Shown: positions 1-11,958, counted from the stretch's first letter. The stretch: 64,000 bases of DNA from Paraphaeosphaeria minitans (GCA_015832175.1 WJXW01000001.1:1736001-1800000), one strand, 5' to 3'. The notes: generated from the sequence alone by a model not told the origin. Numbers and translations are program-made.

Positions 1-315
1 TTTGGGCGCCACGGGCGGCAAGGCCTTTGGCTACTTCGGCGCCGATGCCTGACGTTCCTCCCTGTGTCTGTGTTCAGCGTAGTATCGGTAGAAGGCTTGA
101 TCCATACGAACCGTCATCATGACTACCTTGGAGTGCATGTTGCGCTCCGACGTGTTGACGGCGCCATTGAAATACAGCTTCAGGAGGTAGATCACTCCGA
201 CAACTGGGATTAGTTTGAGGAGGGTCCAGCCATAGGGAACGGCAGCTATGCCTTCTTCCCACACCCTGCCGGCGATGTAGACAGGCATGTTTACGGGAGG
301 GTTGGCAGCCGTCAA
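1..315 (-). CDS. Short-chain dehydrogenase/reductase, 5' part only
   Basis: This is the N-terminal part of an SDR-family NAD(P)-dependent oxidoreductase that runs off the left edge of the window. Exon 1 is 315-112; a 50-nt intron (111-62, donor GTTCGT, acceptor CACAG) is followed by exon 2 from 61 to the edge. Joining them gives TGGTSGIGAEVAKGLAARGA, the TGxxxGIG dinucleotide-binding loop of the Rossmann fold. Reading through the intron instead meets a stop at 31-33. A hydrophobic stretch of about 20 residues precedes the Rossmann fold (LLKLIPVVGVIYLLKLYF), suggesting membrane attachment. Two starts are possible, Met at 315 or Met at 288. Substrate cannot be told from this fragment. It is divergent from the next gene across about 250 bp. 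Confidence 0.8.
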
Positions 316-569
316 CGTTGCACTGAGGCTCGAGACGGGACGGGTGGACCCGAACCTTTATCGCTTATCGGGCAGCACGTGCTCACGCGATGCGAATTGC
401 CGCCTTGTTCAGAGCTCAACAGCTTTTAGATTTCTCGGTTTCTCCAATGCCCCAACATCTTTTTTTCTATATGGCGGCGTCACTCGTTCCTCTGCCTTGC
501 GGTTGACATCGACATCTCCGCCCTCGATCGTCGAAGACCTTCATCTGGCCTCGTAAACCCACCACAGCT

Positions 570-1274
570 ATGACGGCATCGCACGAGCCGTACCCAGAGG
601 ACGACTCAGAGGACGCCCGCTTCGATGATGCCGACATCTCCACCATCCCCTTCGTCGACCAGCCGGCCTACGGTCGCAGGCTTTGGCAGAAACCTATAAG
701 CTTTGTTCCGGCCTCAAAGCCAGGCCCTCCGCTCGCTGCACATTCGAAGCTCGACGGTCGCTCTTTTGCAGAACAATACCTCGCCATCGTCTTTCCCAAT
801 GGCCAACCGCCACAAAAGACGGATACATACCCAGCCTGCGGAATCTGCGGCGCGCCCGTCAAAGAATCCGACCATCGCATGCACTACCTAAGCCCAGTGC
901 ACCAGGCTGCCCTCCCAGAAATACAAACCCCTTCTGGTATTGACCGAACTCGCTTAGGCCTGAAGTTGCTCCAAAGACATGGCTTTGACGTTGATGCGCG
1001 CATGGGTCTTGGGGCTACTGGACAAGGCATGCTTTTCCCCATCGTACCGAAGGAGAAGAGGGACAAGCTGGGCCTAGGTGTGGACAAAAAGGCCGTGGAG
1101 CGGGAGAGGAAGGAAGCGCTGGCGCCAAAGGGGCTTACGCTAGATGCGGGACAGGTGCGGAAACTTGCCGTGCAGCAGAAGAAGAAGCATGAGAAGCTTC
1201 AAAACATGTTTTACGGAGACGACAAGCTGGACAAGTACCTAGGAAGAGGTCCGGTGAATCATGGATTGAAGTAG
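570..1274 (+). CDS. G-patch and zinc-finger domain protein
   Basis: An uninterrupted 234-residue frame with a normal ATG. Residues about 90-111 hold Cys90-x2-Cys93 and His105-x5-His111, a C2H2-like zinc-binding pattern. Residues about 128-172 form a G-patch (GLKLLQRHGFD, then GLGATGQG near 146-153 and GLGV near 168-171). The C-terminal 60 residues are basic and predicted helical. G-patch proteins bind RNA or activate DEAH helicases, so a nuclear RNA-processing role is likely by family. The order zinc finger then G-patch resembles GPANK1-type proteins of animals, but I assign no symbol. It shares a short divergent promoter (316-569) with the dehydrogenase upstream. Confidence 0.85.
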   Translation: MTASHEPYPEDDSEDARFDDADISTIPFVDQPAYGRRLWQKPISFVPASKPGPPLAAHSKLDGRSFAEQYLAIVFPNGQPPQKTDTYPACGICGAPVKESDHRMHYLSPVHQAALPEIQTPSGIDRTRLGLKLLQRHGFDVDARMGLGATGQGMLFPIVPKEKRDKLGLGVDKKAVERERKEALAPKGLTLDAGQVRKLAVQQKKKHEKLQNMFYGDDKLDKYLGRGPVNHGLK

Positions 1275-2018
1275 AAGGCCATGCTGAGAATCTTCTGGTG
1301 AGCGATCTTTATTACGAAGCACACTGCGTGCAGTTCGGCTGCTGTGTGCATAGGCGACGACGGTGGAGTTTGCATTTTGTGCGTGGGCATATTGGCGTGG
1401 CATGTTGCAGCATGGCACCAGCGTTCTGCACAGGATCTTGGATTATGGAGTGGAGTTTGTATTATGATACCCCAGGACTATTAATTGGACTTTTTTTCTA
1501 CAATTCCACGTCGACGAAATGATGGTACCGCATTATGGCTATGGGGCGGCAACGCAGGAGGCTTGCTAGGCGGCGAGCTCCCTCGAACATGTATCGTCCT
1601 TGCCGCACATCACCAGTAGGTATACTGGTTCCTTTTTCAAGCATCCAGATTGGCAAATTACAGGCGCTGGAGTACGGTAGCTCCGGAATTAGTGGGGAAT
1701 GAAGCGGGTCTACGCAATGGCCCGGGGTACTACGACGTCAAACCCGTCGCTCAGCCTCGACGGACGGATTGGATAGTACATCTTCGCGAGCAGTCAGGAC
1801 TGCTCTCCCACAGCACTTCAGTAGCCGCGTGCTGAAGGACTTTTACCTTTGAGGATATCCATTGCGAGCTGGCGCCACAACAACTCAGACTCTCAAGCCG
1901 ATTGCCCCGACTATCGACCATCGACCATCGACCGTCGACCAGCCCTACCTAGCTCTTCGCTTACCTAGGTACCTACCGTGTAGCTAGGTACCGTGCGAAT
2001 CATCAACCAGCGTGTACG
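1275..2018. other. Intergenic region upstream of the transcription factor
   Basis: About 740 bp without a supportable gene. The right end holds tandem copies of a tcgacca-like heptamer (about 1914-1940). It is followed by acctaggtacctacc-type palindromic repeats (about 1945-1992) just ahead of the transcription factor start. These CTAC/GTAG tracts recur throughout the window. Confidence 0.6.
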
Positions 2019-4106
2019 ATGTCTGCTCGGACTACGGGCACGCGCAAAGCACACAGCAAGACAAGACTTGGCTGCTCGCAATGCAAGCGGAGACGAATCA
2101 AAGTAGGTGCTTCTCGTTGATTGTCTAGAACCTCCAACCCGGTCCTCCAAAGTACGACAAAGGTCCACTCGGCATGCCTCGCAACCAACGATACATCAGT
2201 ACGAAGGATCCTACAGACATCTGGGCACCCATTCCGGCTCCTTTGCCTCCAGACTATACGGAATGCTCGCAGGTCGCGGCTCGATATCTTTCGGTGCCAG
2301 GACTGCAAGTACAGGGCTTGAAGGTAGGTGGATGGCACACAATGGGTGTCTTCGCTGAAGGCACATGGGAACTCATCGACCATCAGCACCGGCAGCCCTG
2401 CTATCGTCGACCCGGGCATCCCTGGTCGCTGCTACTCGGCATCGAAACCAGCCTTCGACTTTCACATATGTGATCTTGGAGGATCATTTGGCTTGGTGGG
2501 ATTTCTTGACGACCGGCACTAACAAATCAAACAGTGCGACGGTGCGCATCCGACATGTTTCAACTGTGAGAAGCGAAGAGACCATTGTGTGAGTACATCC
2601 TTACGGCGGTGCATAGCTCGCGCTTACCATGTACAGAGCTTTGTTCTGCTCGCTCCTTCCACGCGGTTAACAGCGGGGTCGGCGCCTTTCGCATCCACCA
2701 TCTCGGACATCTCACCCTCATCAGTACCTTCTCCTTCCCCTTCACCTTCGACATTCACCACAACCTCCGCATTGCTCATAAGGCCCAAAAAATCATTGCC
2801 GAACACCCACAATGACCTCGGCGTGCTCGGAAGTACCTTCGGTCGCGATGTTTCCATATCCTTGGGCAAATCCTTCATACCACTGCCTTCTACTCCTTCT
2901 ACTCCTCCGCCTCTTATGTCTCTTCCAGACCTCATAATACCAACTACGTTTCCATCGATACCACCATATCTCCGCTTCAATGACATATGGAGACCAACCC
3001 GAAATACCCTTCCGCCAGCTTTGCAAGGGATCCTCTACCATTACGAGTATACCACGAGCCTCACGCTCGCAGATGAGGACCCTGCGAAAGCAGCTTGGCA
3101 AAGCGTCGTGCCCGACCTTGCAGCAAAGCACAAGTTCCTCGTGCACAACATACTAGCAGTCGCATCGCTCCACCTGGCAAGGCTGCATGGGCGTGGGCAT
3201 GAAAGAACGGCGATGATAAACTTGGCTGCTTCACAGATGAACAAGGCAATACAAGGGTTCCGACCCCAGCTGGCTAACATCAACGCCGAGAACGCCGCTG
3301 CACTATTTGCGAGCTCGACATTGACCGCGGTCTACTTTTTCTTCACGGCGACACAGGAGATGGAAGACATAAGATCATGCGTACTGCAGGGGACCATCGT
3401 ATCACCACCATGCGTGGTAGATAAAATGCTTGCAGCCACTCTTCGAACATTATGGGGACTTCGAGGGCCATGGTCCGTGCTGATGCCTGGCTGGGACCAT
3501 GTTATCAAAGGCAGACTGAGCGTCATTGCGAATCGTCATTGGTGGCCCAAAGATAGACGACCGAAGTCAGACATGGCTCTCGAGGAAGACAGCCACCTCG
3601 CTGAGATAGAGCAGCTTTGGAAAGGTCTTAACCAGTCGACTGATGCGGACACATTGTCCTCGGCGTTGTTCTACCTGCGAGAAACGTTCGCGCTAGTCTC
3701 ACATCTAGTCACCGCAGAAAATGAGTATCCGTTGATGACCTCCGTGGACTATGCCTACGGGGATACGGGCGGTCGGATCGTCCAAATGAAGGACCGCGGG
3801 GCGATATTTGTGTGGGCTACACGCATCTCGAGAGAGTTCATCAAACTGCTAGAGCAGAAGAACAAATATGCTTTGATCATTCTGGCTCACTACGCTGTCC
3901 TTGCTGGCAGAGTTCGAAACGTATGGTGGCTGGAGGGCATGGGTGCCAATTTCATCGTCACCGTAGCGATGGCATTGGGCAGAGAAAACTGGCATCTTAT
4001 CGACTGGCCGGTGCAAACTGTGGGTGTCGACCTTCAGAACGCATTCACGGCGCGACTTGACCTTCTTGAGGGTGCAGCGGGCGAAATGGCGATGGAGGTT
4101 GTATAA
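2019..4106 (+). CDS. Zn(II)2Cys6 fungal transcription factor, apparent frameshift
   Basis: A binuclear zinc-cluster regulator of the sterol-uptake-control (Upc2-like) type. Exon 1 (from 2019) encodes GCSQCKRRRIK and exon 2 (2535-2588) encodes CDGAHPTCFNCEKRRDHC. Together they give a perfect C-x2-C-x6-C-x6-C-x2-C-x6-C cluster. Exon 3 (2637-4106) carries a Ser/Pro/Thr-rich linker and a fungal-specific regulatory domain (from YEYTTSLTLADEDP onward). The second intron (2589-2636, GTGAGT...TACAG) is clean and in phase. The first junction is not: four A residues precede the donor GTAGGT at 2104. Canonical splicing to the acceptor at 2534 therefore shifts the frame and soon meets a stop, and no other acceptor restores it. 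The first intron would also be unusually long (about 430 nt). It is either a pseudogene, a homopolymer error or non-standard splicing. Ignoring the extra base, the product is about 535 residues. Confidence 0.75.
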
Positions 4107-5345
4107 CACCCAGGTACGGAATAGATGTATCATTTGGATATGTGAAAGGCTCAGAGTCTAAACACAGCTCTACGTCATCCGCCAACCGATCACCATGCGG
4201 AAATTGATGCACATACAGCTCCCGCCCTGGGATGATGATCTTTGAACCCTGCGCATCATCAACCTCACGCTGTTGCCGACGCGGGCGCCAAAAGCTCAAA
4301 AAAACACCCCAGGGCTCAACGAATGGATGAACATTGCCGAGGCGAATACCACCAGGCAAAATCAACCTATCCAGGTATAAGGTACACCTACATTCCCGCT
4401 CATTTTCTTTCTTTCGAAGAGCTTGACTCTTACCCTGCGACTTTCACTAGAATAAGCGACTGATAATAGTACCGCAGCCCTTGAATGACCCGGAATCGAA
4501 TCGCCACAGTGAGGAAAGGAGATGTGAGGTTGTATCTTTGAAGCTCAAGAGTACGATGTAAGCGATGGCTGAGCAGCATGTTTTTCTCTTCTTCGTATCG
4601 GGCACCTGTTCCAGATAATCCGATAAAATGGATTACACAGGAAGGATAACTATGCTTGGTTCGTGTCACAGGTCCGCTTTTGTATGAGTGTATGGGTTGT
4701 ATAGCTTTGTACCGGGTTAGATTATCTTGCCATGCTGTCCGGTAGCTGTCCTACTACCGTCATATTGAACTTACCCATCCCAGCAAATGATCCTGTCAGC
4801 GCTTTGGTCCTGTACCATGATTATCTTTTCACCCGTGGAATAGCTGACTACACCCTTCTTACTGACATCCGACGTTCATATCGTGGATGCATCGTGGCTA
4901 CTAGGCTTGACCTTGAACATGATGGGAGTGGTATTTATCTTGACTATGCAACCCCACTGCCTCGAGCAAGAAGGCGGTGATATGACATAGCGCGGGGTGA
5001 TCAAAACATGAATGACTGGATGAAGTCTCACTGCCCTCTTAGCAGCTTACATTTTAGTGCAGACCCTTTCACCACTAACACGCTCTCCGCGAGCTCCCAT
5101 TGGTATATGACTAAGCTGATTGCTTACCTCGTGGTCAAGAGAGAATACGGTAGGTATTCCTCCGACGCCCTGCATAACCTGCTGTTGCGTGGTGCTCTGG
5201 CAAGGTTTACCTACCTACCTAGCATGGCGACGTCGACGCGACTAGATAGGAAACCTACCTAGGTAGGTAGGTGTTCGCGTTCTCCGTACGGTAGGTATTC
5301 AGCCTTCCCATCATTCCACGCAAACTCCACCCTCACCCACCCGCA

Positions 5346-5367
5346 CCCCACACACACACACACACAA
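5346..5367. repeat. CA dinucleotide microsatellite
   Basis: An uninterrupted (ca)n tract of about 11 units within the repeat-rich intergenic block. Confidence 0.95.
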
Positions 5368-5600
5368 ACTCCACCTCTACCGTAGGTAACCAGCCTGGTG
5401 CTGCAACTGCAACGCCAGCGCCAAAACCAACATACACGAGCACGGACAACACTTGCGACGCCTAGGTGACCCAACCCAACCCAGCTGCACAAACAACCCT
5501 CGCGTAGGTAGGTAGACTAGGTACCTCCCGCCACGGAGCGCCCTCCGCCGCATCGCATCACATCGCGTGGACAAGGCAACAGCGTGGCATCCTGACCGGG

Positions 5601-5627
5601 CGTGTGTGTGTGTGTGTGTGTGTGTGT
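5601..5627. repeat. GT dinucleotide microsatellite
   Basis: A (gt)n tract of about 13 units followed directly by a G-run and a GTAG repeat. It lies 230 bp from the complementary CA tract at 5346-5367, so the two could pair in a transcript. Confidence 0.95.
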
Positions 5628-7359
5628 TGGGGGGTAGGTACACGTCACGTCACATCACGTCACGTCGCCTCGCGCCCGGCTGAACGCACTCTCACAGCGG
5701 GAGCGGGAGCGGGTGCGGGTGCGGGTGCGTGTACCACGCCACGCCACGCCACGCCACATGGGAGGCCAGGGACGGGGGACGGGGGACGGGGGACGGGGGC
5801 GGGGGCTGGGGGGTGTGTTGGGGGGTAGGTAGATACCCATCAGTTAGCAGGACGACGAGGGGGGGATTGGACAGGAACAGGATCTAGGATCTAGGATCTA
5901 GGATCTGGGATGACGAGGGAAGGGAGGGGCGGGAGGGTGACGGCGACGGATTGGTTATGCCAGCGCATCGTGCGCGAACTGCGTGCGAACTGCGTGCGAA
6001 CGGGTGACGACGGTTCGCGGCTGGCCCCTTCAACCTGCGAGCGCCTGTTCCGTGTGCAGTCCCTCGCACTGGGCAGCCACTCACCATCGATTGCACATGG
6101 ACTATTCTACCTACCTACCTACCTGAACCTTGGTTGCCGACGTCGATTCGGCCCCCAAGCCAAGTCCATAGCACCACGCGCATAAGCAAACGCCGTGCAG
6201 GGAGGAAAACCATGGTATTAATGTTGGGGGATGGGGTCAAAGAAACCTCGAGCATTGCGTGCATCGCACACCCTGCATGCATGCCGTCCCACCATCGCAT
6301 CGCATCGCATCGCATCTGCCTCGTCCGATCCAAACTTTCCGGACGCCCAGTGCCATCCCGTGCCGGACCGTGCCGTCCAAGCTAACCCAATACCCGTAGA
6401 TACATGTGCCCACTTCTATCCAGCCTCCCAGCCTCCCACCCCAGGATGAACACCCAATGCTATGCAGAGCGAAGTGACATGGTGACGCGCAAACTAAACT
6501 CCAGCCAAAATGTGCCCGTGTGAGAAGGATATGGTATGGGGGAATCAAGTCATGTGATGTGCTGCAGTACGGGCGACAGACGCTACAACCGACCACCGGG
6601 AGTACTGGTGATGCCAAACAAGCAAAGAACAATCTGATGTGATGTGTAAAGACAACCAAGTGGAAAGAAAGTGACCCACCACGCTACTCGACAGACAATG
6701 CAGAACAAGAAATGCACACAACAACGCGTGCAATGCCAAACTCCTAGATGGATCCGATTTCAACTGCGAACATGCTCGAACAGCAAACGAGGGGCCCGAG
6801 GTCGCAGGTGGGCGTAGTGAACGTGAACCCAACCAGAACGGTACAGGAAAGAGATGGGTGCCAAAAATGCCTCCATTTGCACCCAAGAGGATTCGACTTG
6901 CGAACCCGCTTGGTCGTCTGACATGATTGGCATAGATCTTGTCTCGTGAAAGCGTCATAACATGTGTATCCAGTAGAACGTGAGGGGGGACTGCGCAAAA
7001 CGCCATTGATAACAAATCGCGCAAAGACCAGCACCGCAGAGAAAGACGACACCCTCGAGGCAGGTGATGCGGGAGCATGCAGTCGCAGATGCTCACGCCA
7101 GGGTCCCGGTGAAGCTTTAGGGGATAGGACCTATGTGGAGGCTCTGACCATGGTTGATGCAGCCATCTTCATGTGACCATGGTAGCTGCCTGTGGGCGAC
7201 GCTTTGACATGGTTGGTATGACATCCAGAGTTGACCGTCACTGACCACCGGAAAGTACGGGCGGCAAGATGCTTCCAAAGCACTTGCTTGTTGCTCCATG
7301 TTCCTCTTGGTCCAGAAAGAATCAGGAGCTGCAGGCTGAGGTGGTAAGTCGTGATATGC

Positions 7360-9671
7360 CTAATATGTCGGCCAACCTTGCTGAGGTTGCTGGTTCGGTG
7401 CCCAACCTGGCATGCCAGGCTGCTGCTGTGCAGCAGAGCTCTGGTGCTGCATGAACTGGTGAGGGCTCGGGCTCGGTTGGTAAGGGTTCTGACCCATGGC
7501 AGAGAAGTTTGGATCACCCATAGCGTTGATGGTTTGATACTGCTGCACAGGCGTCCCGTGCATCGAACCGCTGCTCTGGGCATGATGAAGCTGCGGCGAT
7601 GCGTGCATCGGCGACTGTTGGGGGTGAGGACTCTGTTGCGGCGGGCGGGCATACGCCTGCATGTTGTGTTGCTGCGAGAGCGGTGATGGTTGCGGTGGCG
7701 CCTGTTGCCACATGTGCTGCGGTGGATAGCCTGGGTTCTGTCCAACGTTGGGCATCATACCAGCCTGTGCCATCGCAGTTGGATTCATGCCTTGTGGCAA
7801 GTTCATGCTTGGGGGACGCCGATGCATCTGATCAGGCCTCATGGGCGTCTGTTGCTGCGCCATAGGCGACGGCATCATGGCTTGGGGATGCGGCTGCGGC
7901 CGGTAGGGGGTAGCACCTGCGGTTTGACTAGGCCTTTGCGGTGTCTGAGCGGCCATGCCATACTGGCCAACGCCGACGGCAGCATTTGCAGAAGGAATAC
8001 GAGGCGATTGCGTTGCTTGCACAGCTTGGGGGATATTGTTGGCATCCGCAGTACTTGGACGCTCAGTGGGTGGCGGTGGTTCGTGTGGCCTCGCCCAAAT
8101 GTCGTCAAGATATTGCTTGCGGTTCTTCCTCTGCTGTTCGAGCTGCTTGTTGTACTCGGCTGTTTGACCGGCCTGGTGCAAAATCTCCCCCGAAGGCGTG
8201 GGCCGCGTGACGTCCTGATACGGTACGCCGGACAAGTCGTGTCGCGGACGTTGAACGCCAGCGTAGTTTCGCGGTTGCAGGTCCGTGGTCCCCAACTGTT
8301 CAAAGGGCTCTGGGTTCGCCGTGGGCATCGAGTTTGGCGCAGGCGTCAATCCGCCGAATGGTTGCAACGGGTTGACAGCGGATCCTAGGTAGTCTTGGTC
8401 CAGTTTGCCTGTGTATGCTCCGGTGTGAGCGAAAGCGAGGTGACCACCAGCGTGGCTTGCCTCCGCTGCGGCTGCTTCGCGAGCCCTCGCAGCGCCAGGT
8501 CTCTTTTCCCCTGCCGCGTCTTCCTCGGTGAAGCCTTGTTTCTTAGCCTTGCTCTCCCAGTAATCGTCGCGCACTCGTCGCCCGTTCACGATAAGCCTGC
8601 TTCCGAATTGCCGGAACATGGAACGTGCTGTCACGATGGCGATTTGGCGTGATCGGTACGAATAGGGAAGGATCTCCTGGTGAATCAAATCGTCCTTTTC
8701 TGCTTGCGTCGCGATGATCTTGTACAGCGACCTGTTCTTGTTGAACAGTAGATAGGAATCTCGGTATCCCAAAATACGTGCGCATTCGGTTGCGAGCATG
8801 AAAAGCTTGTTTCCGCGGTTTGGGACGAAGAAAGTACGGCAGCGGTATTCTCTGCCGTCGAGCGGGTGTCCAGTTGGCGTGACTTTGTTCTCGCCCGCCT
8901 CGTCTTTCTCACGAGGAAGGTACTCGTCTCCCTCGGGGTTCAGCTGATCGGTTGTGTGGTCCCTCACGGTGGGAAGCGCCTTGATGACGTGAGGCTTGGC
9001 AGGAGTCGATTTGGTGGGAGGCGATGCCTGGGACGGAGACGCGTGCGGGAGCGGTGCAGGCTGTAGCTGAGGCGTTTGGACTGGCGGGGCTCCCGCACTG
9101 TACGAAGGGGTCTGTGGGGGGTGCGAACCACGGTTGTCGTCGTCAGCAAAGGACACCTTTGCGGGCTTCGTCGGTGGTCGACCGCGTTTCCTGCGGCTGC
9201 CATCATCTGCACCTTCCTCATTAGTAAGGTGGATACAGAGCGAACCCAGGAGGCTCTGCGACGTGTCGCAATGTTGCAGCGGATTACGTACCGTCTCCCT
9301 TGTCGCCTGCTGCCAGATCGGCATAGCTGTCCTCTGGCGTACGGCTGCGTTTGATGCCCCGAGTCGGTTGTTGTGCGACGGTCTGCTGGGCTCCTCCGAG
9401 CGCATCTGGTACACAATCTCTGTCAGCAAGCTCAACGGCAGAGGGCGCGACAGCGGATGTAACGGATGCGCGCAGTCACGACGAGCGGAGTTGATGGGCA
9501 TGGTGCGACGGCTGGGCAGTTTGGACGCGCATTGGTGGGTAGAAAAGCTCGTCGCGTACCTGCAGGATCCAGGGCCTGGGGATTGATGGTGGCCGACGGA
9601 TCCATGATGAGAGCGTTCCCAATAGCTCCGTTGGACATGGTCTGGACGGGATACTGGTGCACCGAGTACAT
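7360..9671 (-). CDS. RSC7: RSC7/Npl6-type chromatin-remodelling complex subunit
   Basis: Subunit of an RSC/SWI-SNF-type ATP-dependent nucleosome remodeller, acting in the nucleus. Exons by frame continuity: 9671-9560, 9417-9292 (or 9405-9292) and 9212-7360; introns are 9418-9559 and 9213-9291. The first joined part contains KRSRTPEDSYADLAAGDKGD, which the raw third-exon frame misses. Exon 3 begins with an AT-hook-like KRGRPPTKP. The conserved RSC7/SWP82 domain follows (EYRCRTFFVPNRGNKLFMLA through FGSRLIVNGRRVRDDYW). The rest, about 350 residues, is Gln/Pro/Met-rich and low complexity. Product is about 692-696 residues. The start is the first in-frame Met (9671). The frame stays open upstream, so an earlier exon is possible. 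Confidence 0.88.
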
Positions 9672-10490
9672 TCCAGCCGTCGGCGAGGAGCGAGCGGGCG
9701 AGCTCGCGGGTAGCTGCTGGGCGTCGCGTCGAGATGACGACGGGGCCAATGGGGCGCGGGGCGCGATGTTGATGCGGTGGGGCGGTGCGCGACTCGTTGG
9801 GCATGCGGCCGTGTTGACGTGCCAGGTGAGGTGAAGTGAGGTTGAGGTTGTGGTTGTGGTTGTGGTTGGGTCACGGACGCAAAAGAGGCGGCGAGCTGGT
9901 TGGTAGTGGATACCGACCGAAGACGACCCGGCGGCAGTTTGAGATTCGAGGGCAAAGTCTTGCAGGGCAATGGCGACGGGCTAGTCTAGTGTGCGCACGG
10001 CGATGCTGGGGCGGCGCGACTCAGGAGCGGAGGATGATGCAAGGTCGGCTGAGAGGATGTCGCACAGGCTGGCAGTGGCCGTGGCCGTGGCCGTGGCAGC
10101 TAGTCACGGCGGGCGGGCGCTATTGTGCAGATGGGAGCCTGGGTCGAGGGCGGGCGCAAAGGCAAGGCGCAGAGAGGCGGATCGGCTGGCGGACCAGACA
10201 GCGTCGGCAGCGAAGTGGAGCAGCGGCCAGCCCTGGTGATGGCAGCGGAAAGTAAGGCTGCCACGTGAGGGCGGCGGCGGCGGCGGCGGAGGAGGAGGCG
10301 GCAGCAGGAGGGATGACAGGGTGACGGGAGGAATGGTCGTCTACCGGCGAGGAATGATGCACCGTGGTAGGTAGACGGTAGAACTGTCTAGCCGCTGTAG
10401 GGTGCAGCCGTGTCTTGGGTGTGGTCTCCTGGGACTGTTGGTGATGGCGGTGGGCTGGAGCCGGATCCTGACTTGCAGATAGAGGGTGGG

Positions 10491-10556
10491 TGGGTAGGTA
10501 GGCAGGTAGGCAGGTAGGCAGGTAGGCAGGTAGGCAGGTAGGCAGGTAGGCAGGTG
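10491..10556. repeat. 8-bp tandem repeat (gtaggcag)
   Basis: About eight near-perfect copies of the octamer gtaggcag. It is a variant of the GTAG tetranucleotide motif seen elsewhere in the window. Confidence 0.95.
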
Positions 10557-11151
10557 GTTGGTCTAGTCTACAGGAGCGGGAGCGCCCAATGCGTGCTGCG
10601 AGATTCGCGGGCCGCGGAAGAAAGGCGTGGAGAGAGCGGCGGCGGCAGGCTTGGGGTGGCTACGGCAGCGGCAAAGCAGCGCGAATAGGTAGACTACGGC
10701 GAATGACCCAGGCCGCGATCGCTTATGGCAGGCCACGGGTAAGCCTGGATTCGTTAGCTATGGCAGGCCGCGATCCCTTATGGCAGGCCACGGGTAAGCC
10801 TGAATTCGCAGGCAGGCCTCAGTTGGTTAGCCATGGCAGGCAGGCACCAGCCAGCTAAAACCAGCCAGCCATCCCGTGATGTGCCCATCATGAGCGCTCT
10901 GGAGACTGGAGACTGGCCTGCCCCAGCCTGCCCCAGCTTGCACCAGCCTGCACCAGCCTAGCACATGCATGCATAAGCGGCCGTGGTCATGCATTCGCTG
11001 CTGCCATCAAGCCTTATTATTATTATCTATTAGCCAGCCATCGCTATCGTCTGACTCCCAAAGAGCTGCTGCTGCCGCCCACGCCTTTGCCGCAGCAGCC
11101 GGATCGAGCAGTGTCGCTCCATTGACTTCTGCAAACTAATAGTCTACCTAC

Positions 11152-11285
11152 CCACGCCCATGCCCTGTTTGCACATCACGCCCATGCCCTGTTTGCACAT
11201 CACGCCCATGCCCTGTTTGCACATCACGCCCATGCCCATGCCCTGTTTGCACATCCCGCCCATGCCCAGTTCGCACATCCCGCCC
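11152..11285. repeat. 24-bp minisatellite
   Basis: About five and a half copies of a 24-bp unit beginning cacgcccatgccctgtttgc. Later copies carry substitutions (cccagttcgcac) and one has a 6-bp internal duplication (cccatg). Because 24 is divisible by three, all frames stay open across it, which explains the spurious open frames there. Confidence 0.93.
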
Positions 11286-11711
11286 GCCCCAGCAGTGCCC
11301 ATGCCATGTCCAGAGGCTCCGACCATCCCCCGCCTCTGCCGGCCAATCTGGAGGCCGCCTGCTCGAGGCGCAGTCCCTATTCTCAACGCGAACCTGGCAC
11401 ATTTCACGACCTCGCCCTGTTCGGGTCCTCTGATCACGCTTTGGGACTACCTACGCCGCCCGAGAGGCCGTGGCCTTTTGCTGCCTCCTCTGCTCCGTGC
11501 CGACACGACGTCGCTGCGAGCGCGAGCCTCGACCCGTTCCACGATTCCTCCCGTCCCGACAAGGGATCGCTGAGCCTGTCGGTGCTCCCTCTCGGCCGTC
11601 CTCCCTACCATGCTTGTGTATCTCGCATCGCTTCCGCACCAGGCGCCGAACCATCCTAGCCGGCCTGTGAAACGCCATGTCCGCACCCTACTACCTACCC
11701 AACCATGCCCG

Positions 11712-11958
11712 CTTGATGATGCCCGTAGTCCAAGCACCAGCTAAACATGCCACTTGACGATGCCCGTAGGTGGTCCAGCACCAGCTAAACATGCCACTTG
11801 ACGATGCCCGTAGGTAGTCCAGCACCACAACCTAAACATGCCACTTGATGATGCCCGTAGTCCAAACACCAGCTAAACATGCCACTTGACGATGCCCGTA
11901 GGTGGTCCAACACCAGCTAAACATGCCACTTGACGATGCCCGTAGGTGGTCCAGCACT
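11712..11958. repeat. 44-bp minisatellite
   Basis: About five and a half diverged copies of a 44-bp unit containing cacttgacgatgcccgtagg and gtccagcaccagctaaacat. Some copies lack the gtggtccag core by a few bases. There are no unique spacers, so it is not a CRISPR-like array. Confidence 0.93.

Larger units (their letters stand above)
4107..7359. other. Repeat-rich intergenic region
   Basis: About 3.2 kb in which I see no convincing gene. Its right end should contain the RSC7-like 3' untranslated region. It holds many simple repeats: CTAC/GTAG tetranucleotides (5208-5272, 5504-5526, 6108-6124), CA and GT dinucleotides, and hexamers such as gagcgg/gtgcgg (about 5697-5730). There are also cacgc pentamers (about 5732-5756), gggacggg octamers (about 5768-5805), ggatcta repeats (about 5880-5908) and gcatc pentamers (about 6293-6318). 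A minus-strand open frame at 4045-4365 lies antisense to the transcription factor end; I could not recognise it. Confidence 0.6.

Noticed and set aside
4045..4365. Minus-strand open frame of about 106 codons antisense to the transcription factor end
   Set aside because: It begins with a non-ATG codon and has no recognised homology or convincing upstream exon, although its composition looks somewhat protein-like.
6860..6960. Possible tRNA-like segment
   Set aside because: There is no B-box consensus with a matching acceptor stem; a scan by eye found no tRNA in the window.
9836..10255. Plus-strand open frame of 139 codons upstream of RSC7
   Set aside because: It is low-complexity sequence driven by GTGGCC and GGTTGT repeats.
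11152..11958. Tandem arrays considered as CRISPR-like
   Set aside because: Repeats are contiguous without unique spacers, and the genome is eukaryotic.
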